Shown piece after piece: positions 28,539 to 37,229 of a DNA stretch of 64,000 nt. This DNA comes from Pelagibius sp037652055 (lineage in GTDB: Bacteria; Pseudomonadota; Alphaproteobacteria; Kiloniellales; Kiloniellaceae): assembly GCF_037652055.1 (NCBI RefSeq), contig NZ_JBBKAH010000004.1, positions 360,925 to 424,924 on the forward strand. The letters run 5' to 3'. The notes below the pieces were generated by a model, which was not told the DNA's origin, did no database searches, and was given only the letters and a program-made list of their open reading frames with translations. How positions within the stretch are numbered: the stretch's first letter is position 1; each line of letters begins with the position of its first letter. The position numbers and the translations under genes are program-made.

Positions 28539-29003
28539 ATGAAAACCTTTTCCGCCACCCCGTCGGATATCGAGAAGAAGTGGATTCTGATCGATGCCGA
28601 CGGTGTTGTCCTTGGCCGCCTCGCCTCGCAGGTCGCCAAGATCCTGCGCGGCAAGCACAAGCCGAGCTTCACGCCGCACATGGACTGCGGCGACAACGTC
28701 ATCATCATCAACGCCGAGAAGGTGAAGCTGACGGGCAAGAAGCTGGAGGACAAGAAGTTCTACTGGCACACCGGCTACCCGGGCGGCATCAAGGAGCGCA
28801 CGGCGGGTCAGATCCTGGAAGGCAACTATCCGGAGCGCGTCGTCACCAAGGCGGTGGAGCGCATGATCACCCGCAACGCCCTCGGCCGCCAGCAGATGAA
28901 GAACCTGCGCGTCTATGCCGGTGCCGAGCATCCCCATGAGGCTCAGCAGCCGGAGGTCCTCGACCTCGCGGCGATGAATCCGAAGAACAAGAGGACCCAG
29001 TAA
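28539..29003 (+). CDS. rplM: 50S ribosomal protein L13
   Basis: Early-assembly protein of the large subunit, 154 residues. Recognisable blocks are KKWILIDADGVVLGRLAS, KHKPSFTPHMDCGDNVIII, YWHTGYPGG and RNALGRQQMKNLRVYAG. The ATG at 28539 gives the standard N-terminus MKTFSATPSDIEKKW. rpsI follows after two bases, the universal rplM-rpsI pair. Confidence 0.98.
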   Translation: MKTFSATPSDIEKKWILIDADGVVLGRLASQVAKILRGKHKPSFTPHMDCGDNVIIINAEKVKLTGKKLEDKKFYWHTGYPGGIKERTAGQILEGNYPERVVTKAVERMITRNALGRQQMKNLRVYAGAEHPHEAQQPEVLDLAAMNPKNKRTQ

Positions 29004-29005
29004 TC

Positions 29006-29497
29006 ATGGCCGATGAGACTCAAACCCTGAGCGATCTGGGTCAGCTGGCGGAAGCCACGGGCATGACGCCGGAGGCCGAGGCGGCCGCGGCGGAGCCGCA
29101 GCGCGATGCGCAGGGCCGCTCCTACGCGACCGGCAAGCGCAAGGACGCCGTCGCCCGCGTGTGGATCAAGCCGGGCTCCGGCAAGATCACGGTGAACGGC
29201 AAGGACCAGTCGGTCTACTTCGCGCGGCCCGTGCTGCGCATGATCCTGGCCCAGCCTTTCCTGGTGGCCGACCGCAGCGACCAGTTCGACGTGATCTGCA
29301 CGGTGAAGGGCGGCGGCCTCTCCGGACAGGCCGGCGCGGTGCGCCACGGCATCTCCAAGGCGCTGATCCTCTACGAGCCGGGCCTGCGTCCGGTGCTCAA
29401 GCGCGGCGGCTTCCTCACCCGCGACTCCCGCGTGGTCGAGCGAAAGAAGTACGGCCGGGCCAAGGCGCGCCGGAGCTTCCAGTTCTCCAAGCGCTAA
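29006..29497 (+). CDS. rpsI: 30S ribosomal protein S9
   Basis: Small-subunit protein whose C-terminal tail reaches the P-site tRNA. Conserved parts are YATGKRKDAVARVWIKPGSG, GGGLSGQAGAVRHGISKAL and the basic end KARRSFQFSKR. An acidic, alanine-rich N-terminal extension of about 35 residues is usual in Alphaproteobacteria. Co-transcribed with rplM and followed by a terminator. Confidence 0.98.
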   Translation: MADETQTLSDLGQLAEATGMTPEAEAAAAEPQRDAQGRSYATGKRKDAVARVWIKPGSGKITVNGKDQSVYFARPVLRMILAQPFLVADRSDQFDVICTVKGGGLSGQAGAVRHGISKALILYEPGLRPVLKRGGFLTRDSRVVERKKYGRAKARRSFQFSKR

Positions 29498-29524
29498 GCC
29501 TTCAGGCAAACGTTTTCGGGAAGG

Positions 29525-29553
29525 GGCCCGCACTTCGGTGCGGGCCTTTTTCT
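29525..29553 (+). terminator. Rho-independent terminator of rplM-rpsI
   Basis: The nine-base stem GGCCCGCAC/GTGCGGGCC closes a TTCG tetraloop and is followed by TTTTTCTTT. It ends 14 bases before the stop of the convergent ComA-like gene. Confidence 0.92.
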
Positions 29554-29566
29554 TTGGGCAACCCGT

Positions 29567-30370
29567 TCACTGCGCGGCCGTTTTGCCGGGGCCGGCAATG
29601 CCGATGCCACAGCGCAGGGTCTCCAGGTTCATCACCTGGTCCCAGGCGACGTTGCCCAGGTTGGCGTCGGGGCCGAAGGTGGCGACGACATACTTCATCA
29701 TCTCGTAGACGTCGTTCAGGGTGACGTCCTTGATCCACGGGCCGGGCAGTTCGATCATCACCTGCTCCGGCGCCAGGGCATCGCCGATGCGCTCCAGCGT
29801 CGCTTTGTCGACGGCGCCGGCCTCGACCAGCTCGGCAGCCTCGAACAGCACCATGTCGCAGCCGGCCTGCAGACAGAGCGTCGCCAGGCGGATCAGGTCG
29901 TTGATGTCGGCCTTGGTCTCCTTCGATCCGACCTCGCCGTGCACTTCCAGCCCGGCGTCGAGGCCCATGCGGATGAGGCTGCGGCGCTCCTCGTCGCTGA
30001 GCGGCACGCAGTTGTCCGAGACCTCCACCGCCTTCACCCCCAGGCGCGCGACCTCCTGAAAGAAGCGCGGCATCGCGGCCATGCCCGAGTGATAGAAGGC
30101 ATACTCGGCGAACTGGCCGCCGATGAACAGGTCGACGCCGTGTTCGCCATAGATCGCGGCTTTCTCGCGGAACACCGCTTCCTCGTAAAGCCGGGCCGAG
30201 CCGACGAAGATCTTGGCGATGTCGACGAAGGGGCCGACGACGCGCAGGTGGTCGGCGACCAGGGCCGGCGGCAGGCCCATGTCGATCATCATGGTGAGCC
30301 CGGTGCGGCGCGGCTTCTCCGCGGAACGGGCGGCGGGCAACGGCAGGAAGTCGAAGGGCCGGCGGGTCAA
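29567..30370 (-). CDS. ComA (phosphosulfolactate synthase)-family TIM-barrel protein, divergent
   Basis: The family joins sulfite to phosphoenolpyruvate in coenzyme M synthesis (ComA) and also contains bacterial YitD and plant HSA32 proteins. The 267-residue sequence has KPRRTGLTMMIDMGLPP, VDIAKIFVGSA with the conserved lysine, GGQFAEYA, VKAVEVSDN and NLGNVAWDQVMNLETLRCG. The EARESG-type arginine motif reads FEAAELVEAG, and the QKxQ-type motif reads LPGPWIKD, so phosphate or sulfite binding may differ. It lies 28 bp downstream of tctA in the same direction, suggesting a catabolic or salvage role with that transporter. Confidence 0.78.
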   Translation of the reverse strand: MTRRPFDFLPLPAARSAEKPRRTGLTMMIDMGLPPALVADHLRVVGPFVDIAKIFVGSARLYEEAVFREKAAIYGEHGVDLFIGGQFAEYAFYHSGMAAMPRFFQEVARLGVKAVEVSDNCVPLSDEERRSLIRMGLDAGLEVHGEVGSKETKADINDLIRLATLCLQAGCDMVLFEAAELVEAGAVDKATLERIGDALAPEQVMIELPGPWIKDVTLNDVYEMMKYVVATFGPDANLGNVAWDQVMNLETLRCGIGIAGPGKTAAQ

Positions 30371-30398
30371 GGAATTACCTCTCTTGGGTCGATTGGCG

Positions 30399-31922
30399 TC
30401 AGGCCGTCAGGTCGGAAGCGGCGGCGCCCTGGCGCCTCGCCCGCACGCCGCGCCACAGCAGCAGGGCCAGGGTCAGCACCGCCAGCAGCACGAAGGCGAG
30501 CGAGATCGGCCGCTCGATGAAAATCAGCGGGCTGCCGTCGGACATGATCATGGCGCGGCGCACGCCGGTCTCCAGCAGGGGGCCGAGCAGGAAGGCGATC
30601 AGCATCGGCAGGGGCGAGAAGCCGAGCCGGCGCATGCCGTAGCCCATGACGCCGAAGCCGTACATCACGACGACGTCGAACAGCTGGCGTGTGGTCGCGT
30701 AGACGCCGATGGTCGCGATCAGCAGGATGATGGGAAAGAGAATGCGCTTGTCGACGCTGAGGGCGTAGCGCGCCGCGTGGATGAAGGCGAAGCCCATCGA
30801 CATCAGCAGCAGGTTGGCAACGATCAGGCTGATGAAGATGCCGTACAGCAGGGGGCCCTGCTGCTCCATCAGGAAGGGCCCCGGCGTCAGGCCGTGAATC
30901 ATGAAGGCGCCGAGCACCAGCGCCGCCTCGATGTTGCCGGGAATGCCGAGGGTGACCAGCGGGATGAGGTTGGCACCGGTGCCGGCGCTGTTGCCCGCCT
31001 CCGCCGCGGCGATACCCTTCAGCCCGCCCTTGCCGATGTTGTCGGCGGGACGCGAGAGCTTCTTGGCGGTGATGTAGGACAGAAAGGCGCCCACCGTGGC
31101 GCCGAGCCCCGGCGTTGCGCCGACGAAGGTGCCGATGGCGCCGGACCTCAGGATGGTCGGCAGCAGCGTCAGCAGCTCGCGGAAGGTGAGAGGTTCGGCG
31201 CCCTTGAAGGCATCGAGGCCCTGAAGCTGGACTTCCTGGTGCCCCGCGAATTCTTTGCGCAGCTGGACGAAGGCCTCCGAGAAGACCAGCAGGCCGAGCA
31301 GGATCGGCACGATGGAGAAGCCGTCTTCCAGGTTGGCCATGCCGAACGTGAAGCGCGCCTCGGCGGTGAAGATGTCGCGTCCCACGGTGCCGATCAGCAG
31401 GCCCAGGGCGGTCGACACCATGCCCTTGATCGGCGAGGAGCCGACCAGGGCGCCGATGATCAGCAGCGCAAAGAGCACGATGGCGGCATATTCCGGCGGG
31501 CCGACCTTCAAAGCCACAGCGGCGACCGGCGCCGCCACCAGCAGCAGCACCACGTCGCTGAACAGGTCGCCGATGACCGAGGCATAGAGCGCGGTGTGCA
31601 ACGCCTTCTTCGACTTGCCCTGCCGGGTCAGCTGGTAGCCGTCGATCGCGGTGAAGCTGGCCTGGGAGGTGCCGGGCATGTTCAGCAGGATGGCCGGCAC
31701 GCTGCCGCCGAAGCTGGTGCCCTTGCCGATGGCCAGCAGGCAGACGATGCCGACGACCGGATCGAGATAGTAGGTGAAGGGGATCAGCAGGCCGATGGCC
31801 ACGTTGCCGCCGATGCCGGGCAGGGCGCCGAAGACGAAGCCGATGATGATACCCAGCGTGGCGAAGGCCAGGTTCTGGAAGGTAAAAACTAACTCTATAG
31901 CTGACGTGAAATTATCCAGCAC
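30399..31922 (-). CDS. tctA: Tripartite tricarboxylate transporter large membrane subunit TctA
   Basis: 507-residue permease of a TTT-family secondary transporter, which imports carboxylates delivered by a periplasmic TctC. About eleven membrane helices are visible. Signatures are FGALPGIGGNVAIGLLIP, GSVPAILLNMPGTSQ and, in the second half, FVGATPGLGATVGAFLSY with GNSAGTGANLIPLVTLGIPG. The start is GTG with AGGGGA nine bases upstream. The first codons contain CTATAGAGTTA, a motif shared with the promoter of the DUF3604 gene. Its partners tctC and tctB are divergent. Confidence 0.93.
   Translation of the reverse strand: MLDNFTSAIELVFTFQNLAFATLGIIIGFVFGALPGIGGNVAIGLLIPFTYYLDPVVGIVCLLAIGKGTSFGGSVPAILLNMPGTSQASFTAIDGYQLTRQGKSKKALHTALYASVIGDLFSDVVLLLVAAPVAAVALKVGPPEYAAIVLFALLIIGALVGSSPIKGMVSTALGLLIGTVGRDIFTAEARFTFGMANLEDGFSIVPILLGLLVFSEAFVQLRKEFAGHQEVQLQGLDAFKGAEPLTFRELLTLLPTILRSGAIGTFVGATPGLGATVGAFLSYITAKKLSRPADNIGKGGLKGIAAAEAGNSAGTGANLIPLVTLGIPGNIEAALVLGAFMIHGLTPGPFLMEQQGPLLYGIFISLIVANLLLMSMGFAFIHAARYALSVDKRILFPIILLIATIGVYATTRQLFDVVVMYGFGVMGYGMRRLGFSPLPMLIAFLLGPLLETGVRRAMIMSDGSPLIFIERPISLAFVLLAVLTLALLLWRGVRARRQGAAASDLTA
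31890..31904. promoter_or_regulatory. Candidate operator overlapping the start of tctA
   Basis: TAACTCTATAGCTGA on the plus strand has the same CTATAG core and AACT left half as the palindrome at 37230-37245, but the right half is weak. It lies in codons 7-11 of tctA. The link to the nearby GntR/UTRA regulator is inference. Confidence 0.3.
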
Positions 31923-32444
31923 AGATGGTCCCCTGGCACGCTCTGAAGCCGCACGCGGCGTTTCCCCGTCTTTGCGTCACCCTGGTGCCGTTCTTCGCCA
32001 TGCCGCGCCAGGTCTCGATCTTTTGATCGTCTTATTTGTTTGTTTTCAAACAAAAAAATGGCAGAGGTCCCTGTTTGCCGGCCGGTTCCCGAGATCGACG
32101 GCTCGGCGCTTCTGATGCCATCTCCCGCGAAGCCTGCCTGGCGACCCCCGATCTTTGGTAGCGCGAATCCCTCAGCTTGACAAACATAAAAACTATGGTG
32201 TAATTCGAAACAAGAGCCGCCGGAACATGCGGCCGTTGGGGAACCAAGAAAATTTGTAGCGAGGACGCGGCTTAGGACGCCACCCCTGCGCCTGCGCGAT
32301 AAGCAGGCGTGGGCGAAGCGGCGGCGTAGCGGGGGACAGCCGCCGCGCACCGTAAAACGGGGAGAGGTCGGCCGGGCAATCCGGCAGGCAGCGATCCGTC
32401 CCGTAAACGACCTCACAAAGCAAACGACAGGAGCGCTTCTCATC
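31923..32444. other. Divergent regulatory region between tctA and tctC
   Basis: This 522-bp gap has no convincing gene. Its middle (32010-32060) is very A+T-rich and has the inverted repeats CGATC-TTTT-GATCG and TTTGTTT/AAACAAA. A promoter-like TTGACA at 32177 faces tctC. Both transport arms must be transcribed outward from here. Confidence 0.6.
32177..32205 (+). promoter_or_regulatory. Putative tctC promoter with overlapping operator-like motif
   Basis: TTGACA is followed after 17 bp by GTAATT. The spacer and -10 include AAACTATGGTGTAATT, which matches the palindrome of the DUF3604 promoter at 12 of 16 positions. The leader to tctC would be about 235 bases long, which is unusual. Confidence 0.4.
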
Positions 32445-33422
32445 ATGGCAATCATGCGACTTCGCGGGTTTTTCGCCGCGATCTGTGCGGCAGCGGTCGG
32501 CGGCCTGCTGACCCTGGCCGGCCCGACGACGGCCGTTGCGGCCTTTCCGGAAAAGCCGATTACCATCATCATCGGTTACGGCCCCGGCGGCATGACCGAT
32601 GTGTCGACGCGCATCCTCGCCGAGCGGCTGGAGAAGATTCTCGGCGTCGAGGTCTTTATCGAACACAAGCCCGGCGCCGGCGGCGTGCTCGCCTGGCAGG
32701 CCCTGCAGGAGCGGGCGGCCGACGGCTACACGGTGGTCGACTTCGGCTCCAGCGCCTACGTCACCGCGCTGATGCTCGACCGCGAGATCGGCCTCGACGA
32801 TTTCGCGCCGCTGGGCAGCATCATGGTGCAGCAGCGCGTGCTCTTCGGGCGCAAGGACATGCCCTTCAAGACCCTGGAGGAACTGATCGCCTACGCCAAG
32901 GAGAACCCGGTGACCTTCGCCGACGGCGGCGCCTTCTGGGCGTCGCGGGTCGTCGAAGCGATGTCCAAGCAGTTCGATCTGAAGTTCCGCCTGGTGCCCT
33001 TCAAGAGCGGTGCCGAGGGGTCGGCGGCGATCCTCGGCGGCCACGTGGCGACGGCGGAGACGGGCGTTGGCACCGGCGCCTGGCTGGGCGCGACCCGCGA
33101 AGGCAAGCTGAACGTGCTGGGCGTGCTCAGCCCGGGCAACCTGGATGAGGTGGGCGTGTCCGGGGTGCGCAGCATCTCCGAGGTCGGCGCAAAGTTCCTG
33201 GTGCAGATGTACTACGGCTACGCGGTGAAGAAGGGAACCGATCCTGAGAAGACCAAGGTCCTCATCGCGGCGATGGAAGAGGCGATCGCCGACGAGGCTG
33301 CGCGGGAGAAGCTCCGCTCGCGCGATCTCATCCCGCAGTGGATCGGCGGCGAAGAATACCTCGAGCTTCTCTCGGGGTTGACCGAAGAGGCCCAGGAACT
33401 GAAGGCCTATCTCGCCGAATGA
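32445..33422 (+). CDS. tctC: Tripartite tricarboxylate transporter substrate-binding protein TctC
   Basis: Periplasmic Bug-family receptor, 325 residues, with a Sec signal peptide ending near PTTAVAA. The mature protein starts FPEKPITIIIGYGPGGMTDV, the standard Bug beginning, followed by VFIEHKPGAGGVLAWQAL. The ligand pocket usually contacts a carboxylate through this first loop. The ligand is unknown. The stop overlaps the tctB start as ATGA. Confidence 0.93.
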   Translation: MAIMRLRGFFAAICAAAVGGLLTLAGPTTAVAAFPEKPITIIIGYGPGGMTDVSTRILAERLEKILGVEVFIEHKPGAGGVLAWQALQERAADGYTVVDFGSSAYVTALMLDREIGLDDFAPLGSIMVQQRVLFGRKDMPFKTLEELIAYAKENPVTFADGGAFWASRVVEAMSKQFDLKFRLVPFKSGAEGSAAILGGHVATAETGVGTGAWLGATREGKLNVLGVLSPGNLDEVGVSGVRSISEVGAKFLVQMYYGYAVKKGTDPEKTKVLIAAMEEAIADEAAREKLRSRDLIPQWIGGEEYLELLSGLTEEAQELKAYLAE

Positions 33423-33940
33423 GGCCGATCGCCACGCGGCCGGAAAGACTGCGCGACGCCCTTGCCGGCGTCGTGCTTCTTTTCTTCGCCTTCATCTTGT
33501 GGTTCGTCCTCATCCCCGATCATGCCGGAGGCCATGGCGAGCATGTGATCGTGGCGGAAATTGCCGCCATCCTGATCGCCTTCCTGGCAGTGCTGCTCCT
33601 GGTGCTGGCCGCCTACGGCATCCCCACCGCCTCGGGCGCGGCTGGGGAGGACGATCCGTTCCTGGAGATGGGAGCGGGCAGGGAACCGCCGAAGCTCTAT
33701 CTGCTCGCTGCCATCTGGGGGCTCTACGTGGCCGGTCTCTATTTCATCGGCTTCTATCTGGCCGGGCTCCTTGCCGTGGGTGCTTCGATCGCGCTGATGG
33801 GGATCCGCCGACCGCTGCCGCTGGCGGCCTGCACCTTCGGCGCCGTCTTCGGCAGCTACCTGGTCTTCGAACTTGGCTTCAAGCTGATCCTGCCGCGCGG
33901 CCGTTGGGTTGAGTTCCTGGCCGCTTCCCTGCAGGGTTAG
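33419..33940 (+). CDS. tctB: Tripartite tricarboxylate transporter small membrane subunit TctB
   Basis: 173-residue membrane protein with four predicted helices: LRDALAGVVLLFFAFILWF, VAEIAAILIAFLAVLLLVLA, LYLLAAIWGLYVAGLYF and a final pair around LAGLLAVGASIALMGI to FELGFKLILPRG. This is the TctB layout and its poorly conserved sequence. The ATG is fixed by a four-base overlap with tctC. The gene is followed after 95 bp by the GntR regulator. Confidence 0.85.
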   Translation: MRPIATRPERLRDALAGVVLLFFAFILWFVLIPDHAGGHGEHVIVAEIAAILIAFLAVLLLVLAAYGIPTASGAAGEDDPFLEMGAGREPPKLYLLAAIWGLYVAGLYFIGFYLAGLLAVGASIALMGIRRPLPLAACTFGAVFGSYLVFELGFKLILPRGRWVEFLAASLQG

Positions 33941-34035
33941 GCGGACTTTGGGGCATAGCGCCCGGGCATTCTCGTTTCGGTTGCTCCCTCCCGGGCGTCA
34001 GGGCATAAGGGGGCGGATGAAGCGGGAGGAAACGG

Positions 34036-34863
34036 ATGTCCATGGCTGATGCCGGTGTTTCGCACAGGGGGGCCTCAGACGATGAGCTGGCGGCCCTTGC
34101 GGCGGACTCGCGTATCGTCATCCTGCGCCAGGAACTGGAAAGCGCTGTCGATGGGCGCGGCGAGTCCAAGGTGCAGACCCTCAAGAACGCCCTCTTCGAC
34201 CTCATCGAGCGCGGTTTCTGGCGGCCCGGCGACAAGCTGCCGGGCGAGAAGGAACTGAGCATCGTGCTGGGGCTGAGCCTCGGCACGGTGCAGTCGGCGA
34301 TCCGCCCGCTGCAGTCCAGCGGCCTGCTGGAGCGCCGCCGCGGCGCCGGTACCTTCGTCGCCGCCGCCAAGGAACTCGGCTCCAGCATCTGGCACTTTCG
34401 CTTTCGCGATGCCGAGGGCAAGAGTCTGTTGCCCTGGATTTCCACCGTCCACAGCGTCGACGAGATTGTCGAGCAGGGCGATTGGTCGGACTTCATGGGC
34501 TTCGCGCCCAGCTACATCCGCATCTGCCGCGTCATCGGGGTCGACGAGAAGTTCAACGTCTACTCCGAAGTCTACCTGGAAGGGCCGCGCTTCCGTCCCT
34601 TGCTGGACACGCCGCTTGAGGTGCTGTCCGGCAAGAACCTGCGCATCTTCCTGCACGAGCGCTACAACGCGCCGACGCTGCGGGCGATCCACCGCCTGGC
34701 GATGATCGAGATTCCCAAGGACATCGCCAAGGTCATCGGCGTGACGCCGGGCAGCCGCGGCATCAACATGAAGGCGCTGAGCTACAGCTTCCGCGACACG
34801 CCGATGTCCTATCAGCGCATCGTCATCCCCGAGACGCCCTACGAACTGGAACTGCTCGGCTGA
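34036..34863 (+). CDS. GntR-family regulator, HutC/UTRA subfamily
   Basis: 275-residue transcription factor. The winged helix-turn-helix (residues about 45-110) reads ALFDLIERGFWRPGDKLPGE and LSLGTVQSAIRPLQSSGLLE, then RRGAGTFVA. The C-terminal UTRA-like effector domain runs from about residue 130 to the end, with YIRICRVIGVDEKFNVYSEV. A GGGAGGAAACGG site precedes the ATG. Sitting after tctCB and converging on the DUF3604 gene, it is the obvious candidate to control the cluster in response to the imported compound. Confidence 0.88.
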   Translation: MSMADAGVSHRGASDDELAALAADSRIVILRQELESAVDGRGESKVQTLKNALFDLIERGFWRPGDKLPGEKELSIVLGLSLGTVQSAIRPLQSSGLLERRRGAGTFVAAAKELGSSIWHFRFRDAEGKSLLPWISTVHSVDEIVEQGDWSDFMGFAPSYIRICRVIGVDEKFNVYSEVYLEGPRFRPLLDTPLEVLSGKNLRIFLHERYNAPTLRAIHRLAMIEIPKDIAKVIGVTPGSRGINMKALSYSFRDTPMSYQRIVIPETPYELELLG

Positions 34864-34871
34864 CGGCGGGG

Positions 34872-37160
34872 TCAGCGGAACGCGAAGATCGGGCTGCTCC
34901 AGGCCTGGAAGCCGTCCTCGGTATTCACGCAGACCCAGATCGGGTTGTCGCCGCTCGCCTTCAGCGGCACCCGCAGCTTGTGGGTGACGCTGCGGTGCGG
35001 GTTCTCGTCGGGCAGCCGGAAGACGCGGATCCTGCGCTCCAGGCCGCCGGCCTCCATGACGATGTCGTCGAGGCCGATCTCGTCCAACTGGCAGTGGATG
35101 CTGCCGTGATTGCAGGTCAGCTCGAAGCGGCCGCCGTTTTCCTCCTCCAGCCAGGCGTCGAAGCCGCCGTAGTTGCCGGTGGTCAACGCGTTCCACTCGA
35201 CCATGTCGGTGCCCGTCTGTTCCAGGCGGCGCTCGTGATTCCAGGCGTTGATCTTGCGGATGTCGCGCACTCGCGCGCCGCCGAAACGGGCCTTGCCGAT
35301 CCAGGTGCTCTGGCGGCCGCGACCGCGGTACTCGGCGCCGGACCACAGCACGCGCACGCGGCTGCCGAGGTCCTGCTTGCCGTAGGGACGGAACAGCTCG
35401 ACCACGTCGGTGCCGTTGCGGATCTCGATGCGCTCGATGGGGGCATGGGCGGCGACCTCGATGCTGAGCTCCAGATGGTCGCTGGCGGTCTGCACGATGT
35501 CGCCCATCATCACCTCGCCGGTGTCGTGGCTGCCGGCGTCCGGGAAGGCGTTGGGATCGCGCTCGAAGAGGCGCCCGCCGCCCGGCAGCGCGGCTCGCAC
35601 GTCGAGATGCAGGCGGCAGCCGGTGGTGCCGTAGTGGTGGCGCCTGCGCAAGGCATCGAAGATGCCGTCGCGGGTCAGTTCCTCGGCGTAGAAGCAGGTG
35701 AGGCCGCCGTAGGCGCCGAACTTGGCGGCGCCGGGATAGCTGGCGCCCGGGCGGCCCTTGTGACCGTCGCTGTTGCACACCACGCCGGAGCGGTGGCCAA
35801 GAGGAAAGCCGTCGGTCAGCAGCCACTCGAAGGTGCCCCAGGCCGAATGGATCTCCATGGCTGTCTCGAAACGCGGATCGTGGGCGAACTTGATGTCGGC
35901 GTAGCGGCCGCCGACGTGGGCGTAGACGCAGCAGTCCTCGCCCTCCAGCATCTCGAAAAGGCGCCGGGCGTCCGGCGCGTCGGTCGCCAGGTCGGAGCGA
36001 TCCGGCAGCAGCGCGTGCGAAGAGCGGTGAATCTGGCGGCCCTCGGTGCGGAAGAAGACATTGCGATCGCCACCGACCGCGGTATTGCCCGACCACTCGT
36101 AGCCCGGGAACACGACGAAGCGGTTATCCTCGTGATACTCGGCGGTGAGGGCGTTGAGATGCTTCCAGAAGGCGTTGTTGACCTGGAAGTCGTTGGCCTG
36201 GTGGCTGGTGACGTCGAGGAACGACATGTTTCGGGCAAAGTCGAAGTATTCCCGCGAGGCACCGATGCCGATGGACTCGCCGCTCTGGCCGTGCAGGTCG
36301 CCCCAGTAGCCGGAGACCGTGCCGTCGCGGATCAGCAGGGGGCCAGCCTCGGCGATCAGCGCATTGCCGTCGTAGACCTTGATGCTCAGCTCGCCCGGTT
36401 CGGCGACCGAGAGGCCCTCCAGCGTCACCGCCCGCTGGCCGCTCTTGTAGTGCAGGTGTTCCGGCAGGCCATCCACGGGCAGGCTGGCTTGCAGGCGGAA
36501 ACGCCCCTCGGCGAGGTGCGAGGGGTTGCCCCACTTGTCCTCCGCCTTGAGGCCGAACTGGAAAGTCTCGCCAGGCCGGCGCAGCGTCGGCAGGGCGGCG
36601 CGCCAAGTCGCGGGCGGTCCGGGCACGATGGCGATCGAGGGCGTTTCCGGCAGCGGGGTATAGTGGCCCACCGCGCAGACGTCGGCCACCACCTTGAACT
36701 CGAAGCCTGATTCGCAGAAGGTCTGCAGCTTCATACCCGGCGAGCCCTGGCTGGTGTCGCCGAAAACAATGGTGATGGTGTCGCCTTCCCTCAGGTAACC
36801 GCCGTGCAGCTTGGCGGCCAGCGCCTTGAACCAGGGGCGGTGACCGGATGTGCCGCCGTAATGCAGGCGGATGCGTGCCCCGGTGCTGGTCTGCGCGGTC
36901 ACGTAGTTGTAGCCGGTGGGATCGTCGGTCTGCAGGTCGCCCTGGTCGCCGACGAAGCGGAACAGCACGGCAATCCCGCCGGTGTCGTCGATGCCGTAGC
37001 GCCCGACGGTGTAGACCAGCCGGAAGGTCTGCACGCTGCGGGCTTCGAAGGCGCCTTTGGGCTGCAGGTCCACGTGCCCGTAGAGCATCGGGTCCTCGCC
37101 GGGATGGCTGGCGGGCCACACGGCCCCAACGAGATCGGTTGCGACCGGCGTGTCGGACAT
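34872..37160 (-). CDS. DUF3604/PHP-like putative metal-dependent hydrolase
   Basis: 762-residue protein without a signal peptide or membrane segment, so it is predicted to be cytoplasmic. The N-terminal 270 residues look like two beta-sandwich regions. A PHP-type metal-binding domain follows: GDLHGQSGES (Asp288, His290), SHQANDF, CVYAHVGGRYADIKFAHD and NSDGHKGRPG (Asp465, His467). The C-terminal 200 residues are again beta-rich. The family has no assigned reaction. The gene converges on the GntR gene with 8 bp between stops and has its own promoter carrying a palindrome. Confidence 0.75.
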   Translation of the reverse strand: MSDTPVATDLVGAVWPASHPGEDPMLYGHVDLQPKGAFEARSVQTFRLVYTVGRYGIDDTGGIAVLFRFVGDQGDLQTDDPTGYNYVTAQTSTGARIRLHYGGTSGHRPWFKALAAKLHGGYLREGDTITIVFGDTSQGSPGMKLQTFCESGFEFKVVADVCAVGHYTPLPETPSIAIVPGPPATWRAALPTLRRPGETFQFGLKAEDKWGNPSHLAEGRFRLQASLPVDGLPEHLHYKSGQRAVTLEGLSVAEPGELSIKVYDGNALIAEAGPLLIRDGTVSGYWGDLHGQSGESIGIGASREYFDFARNMSFLDVTSHQANDFQVNNAFWKHLNALTAEYHEDNRFVVFPGYEWSGNTAVGGDRNVFFRTEGRQIHRSSHALLPDRSDLATDAPDARRLFEMLEGEDCCVYAHVGGRYADIKFAHDPRFETAMEIHSAWGTFEWLLTDGFPLGHRSGVVCNSDGHKGRPGASYPGAAKFGAYGGLTCFYAEELTRDGIFDALRRRHHYGTTGCRLHLDVRAALPGGGRLFERDPNAFPDAGSHDTGEVMMGDIVQTASDHLELSIEVAAHAPIERIEIRNGTDVVELFRPYGKQDLGSRVRVLWSGAEYRGRGRQSTWIGKARFGGARVRDIRKINAWNHERRLEQTGTDMVEWNALTTGNYGGFDAWLEEENGGRFELTCNHGSIHCQLDEIGLDDIVMEAGGLERRIRVFRLPDENPHRSVTHKLRVPLKASGDNPIWVCVNTEDGFQAWSSPIFAFR

Positions 37161-37229
37161 GCTGCGGGGACTCCTGCCTAGGGAAGGGCGCGGCTTGGGC
37201 GCCGGGAGAGCGTGGTACCTCGCGCTAGG

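Noticed and set aside
29567..30370. Coenzyme M or sulfolactate biosynthesis gene
   Set aside because: There are no comB, comC, comD or comE homologues nearby and key motif residues differ, so assigning a biosynthetic reaction would be unsupported.
34075..36096. Long minus-strand frame across the GntR and DUF3604 genes
   Set aside because: It runs in the wrong frame of the DUF3604 gene and continues antisense to the regulator; the composition is arginine-rich shadow sequence.
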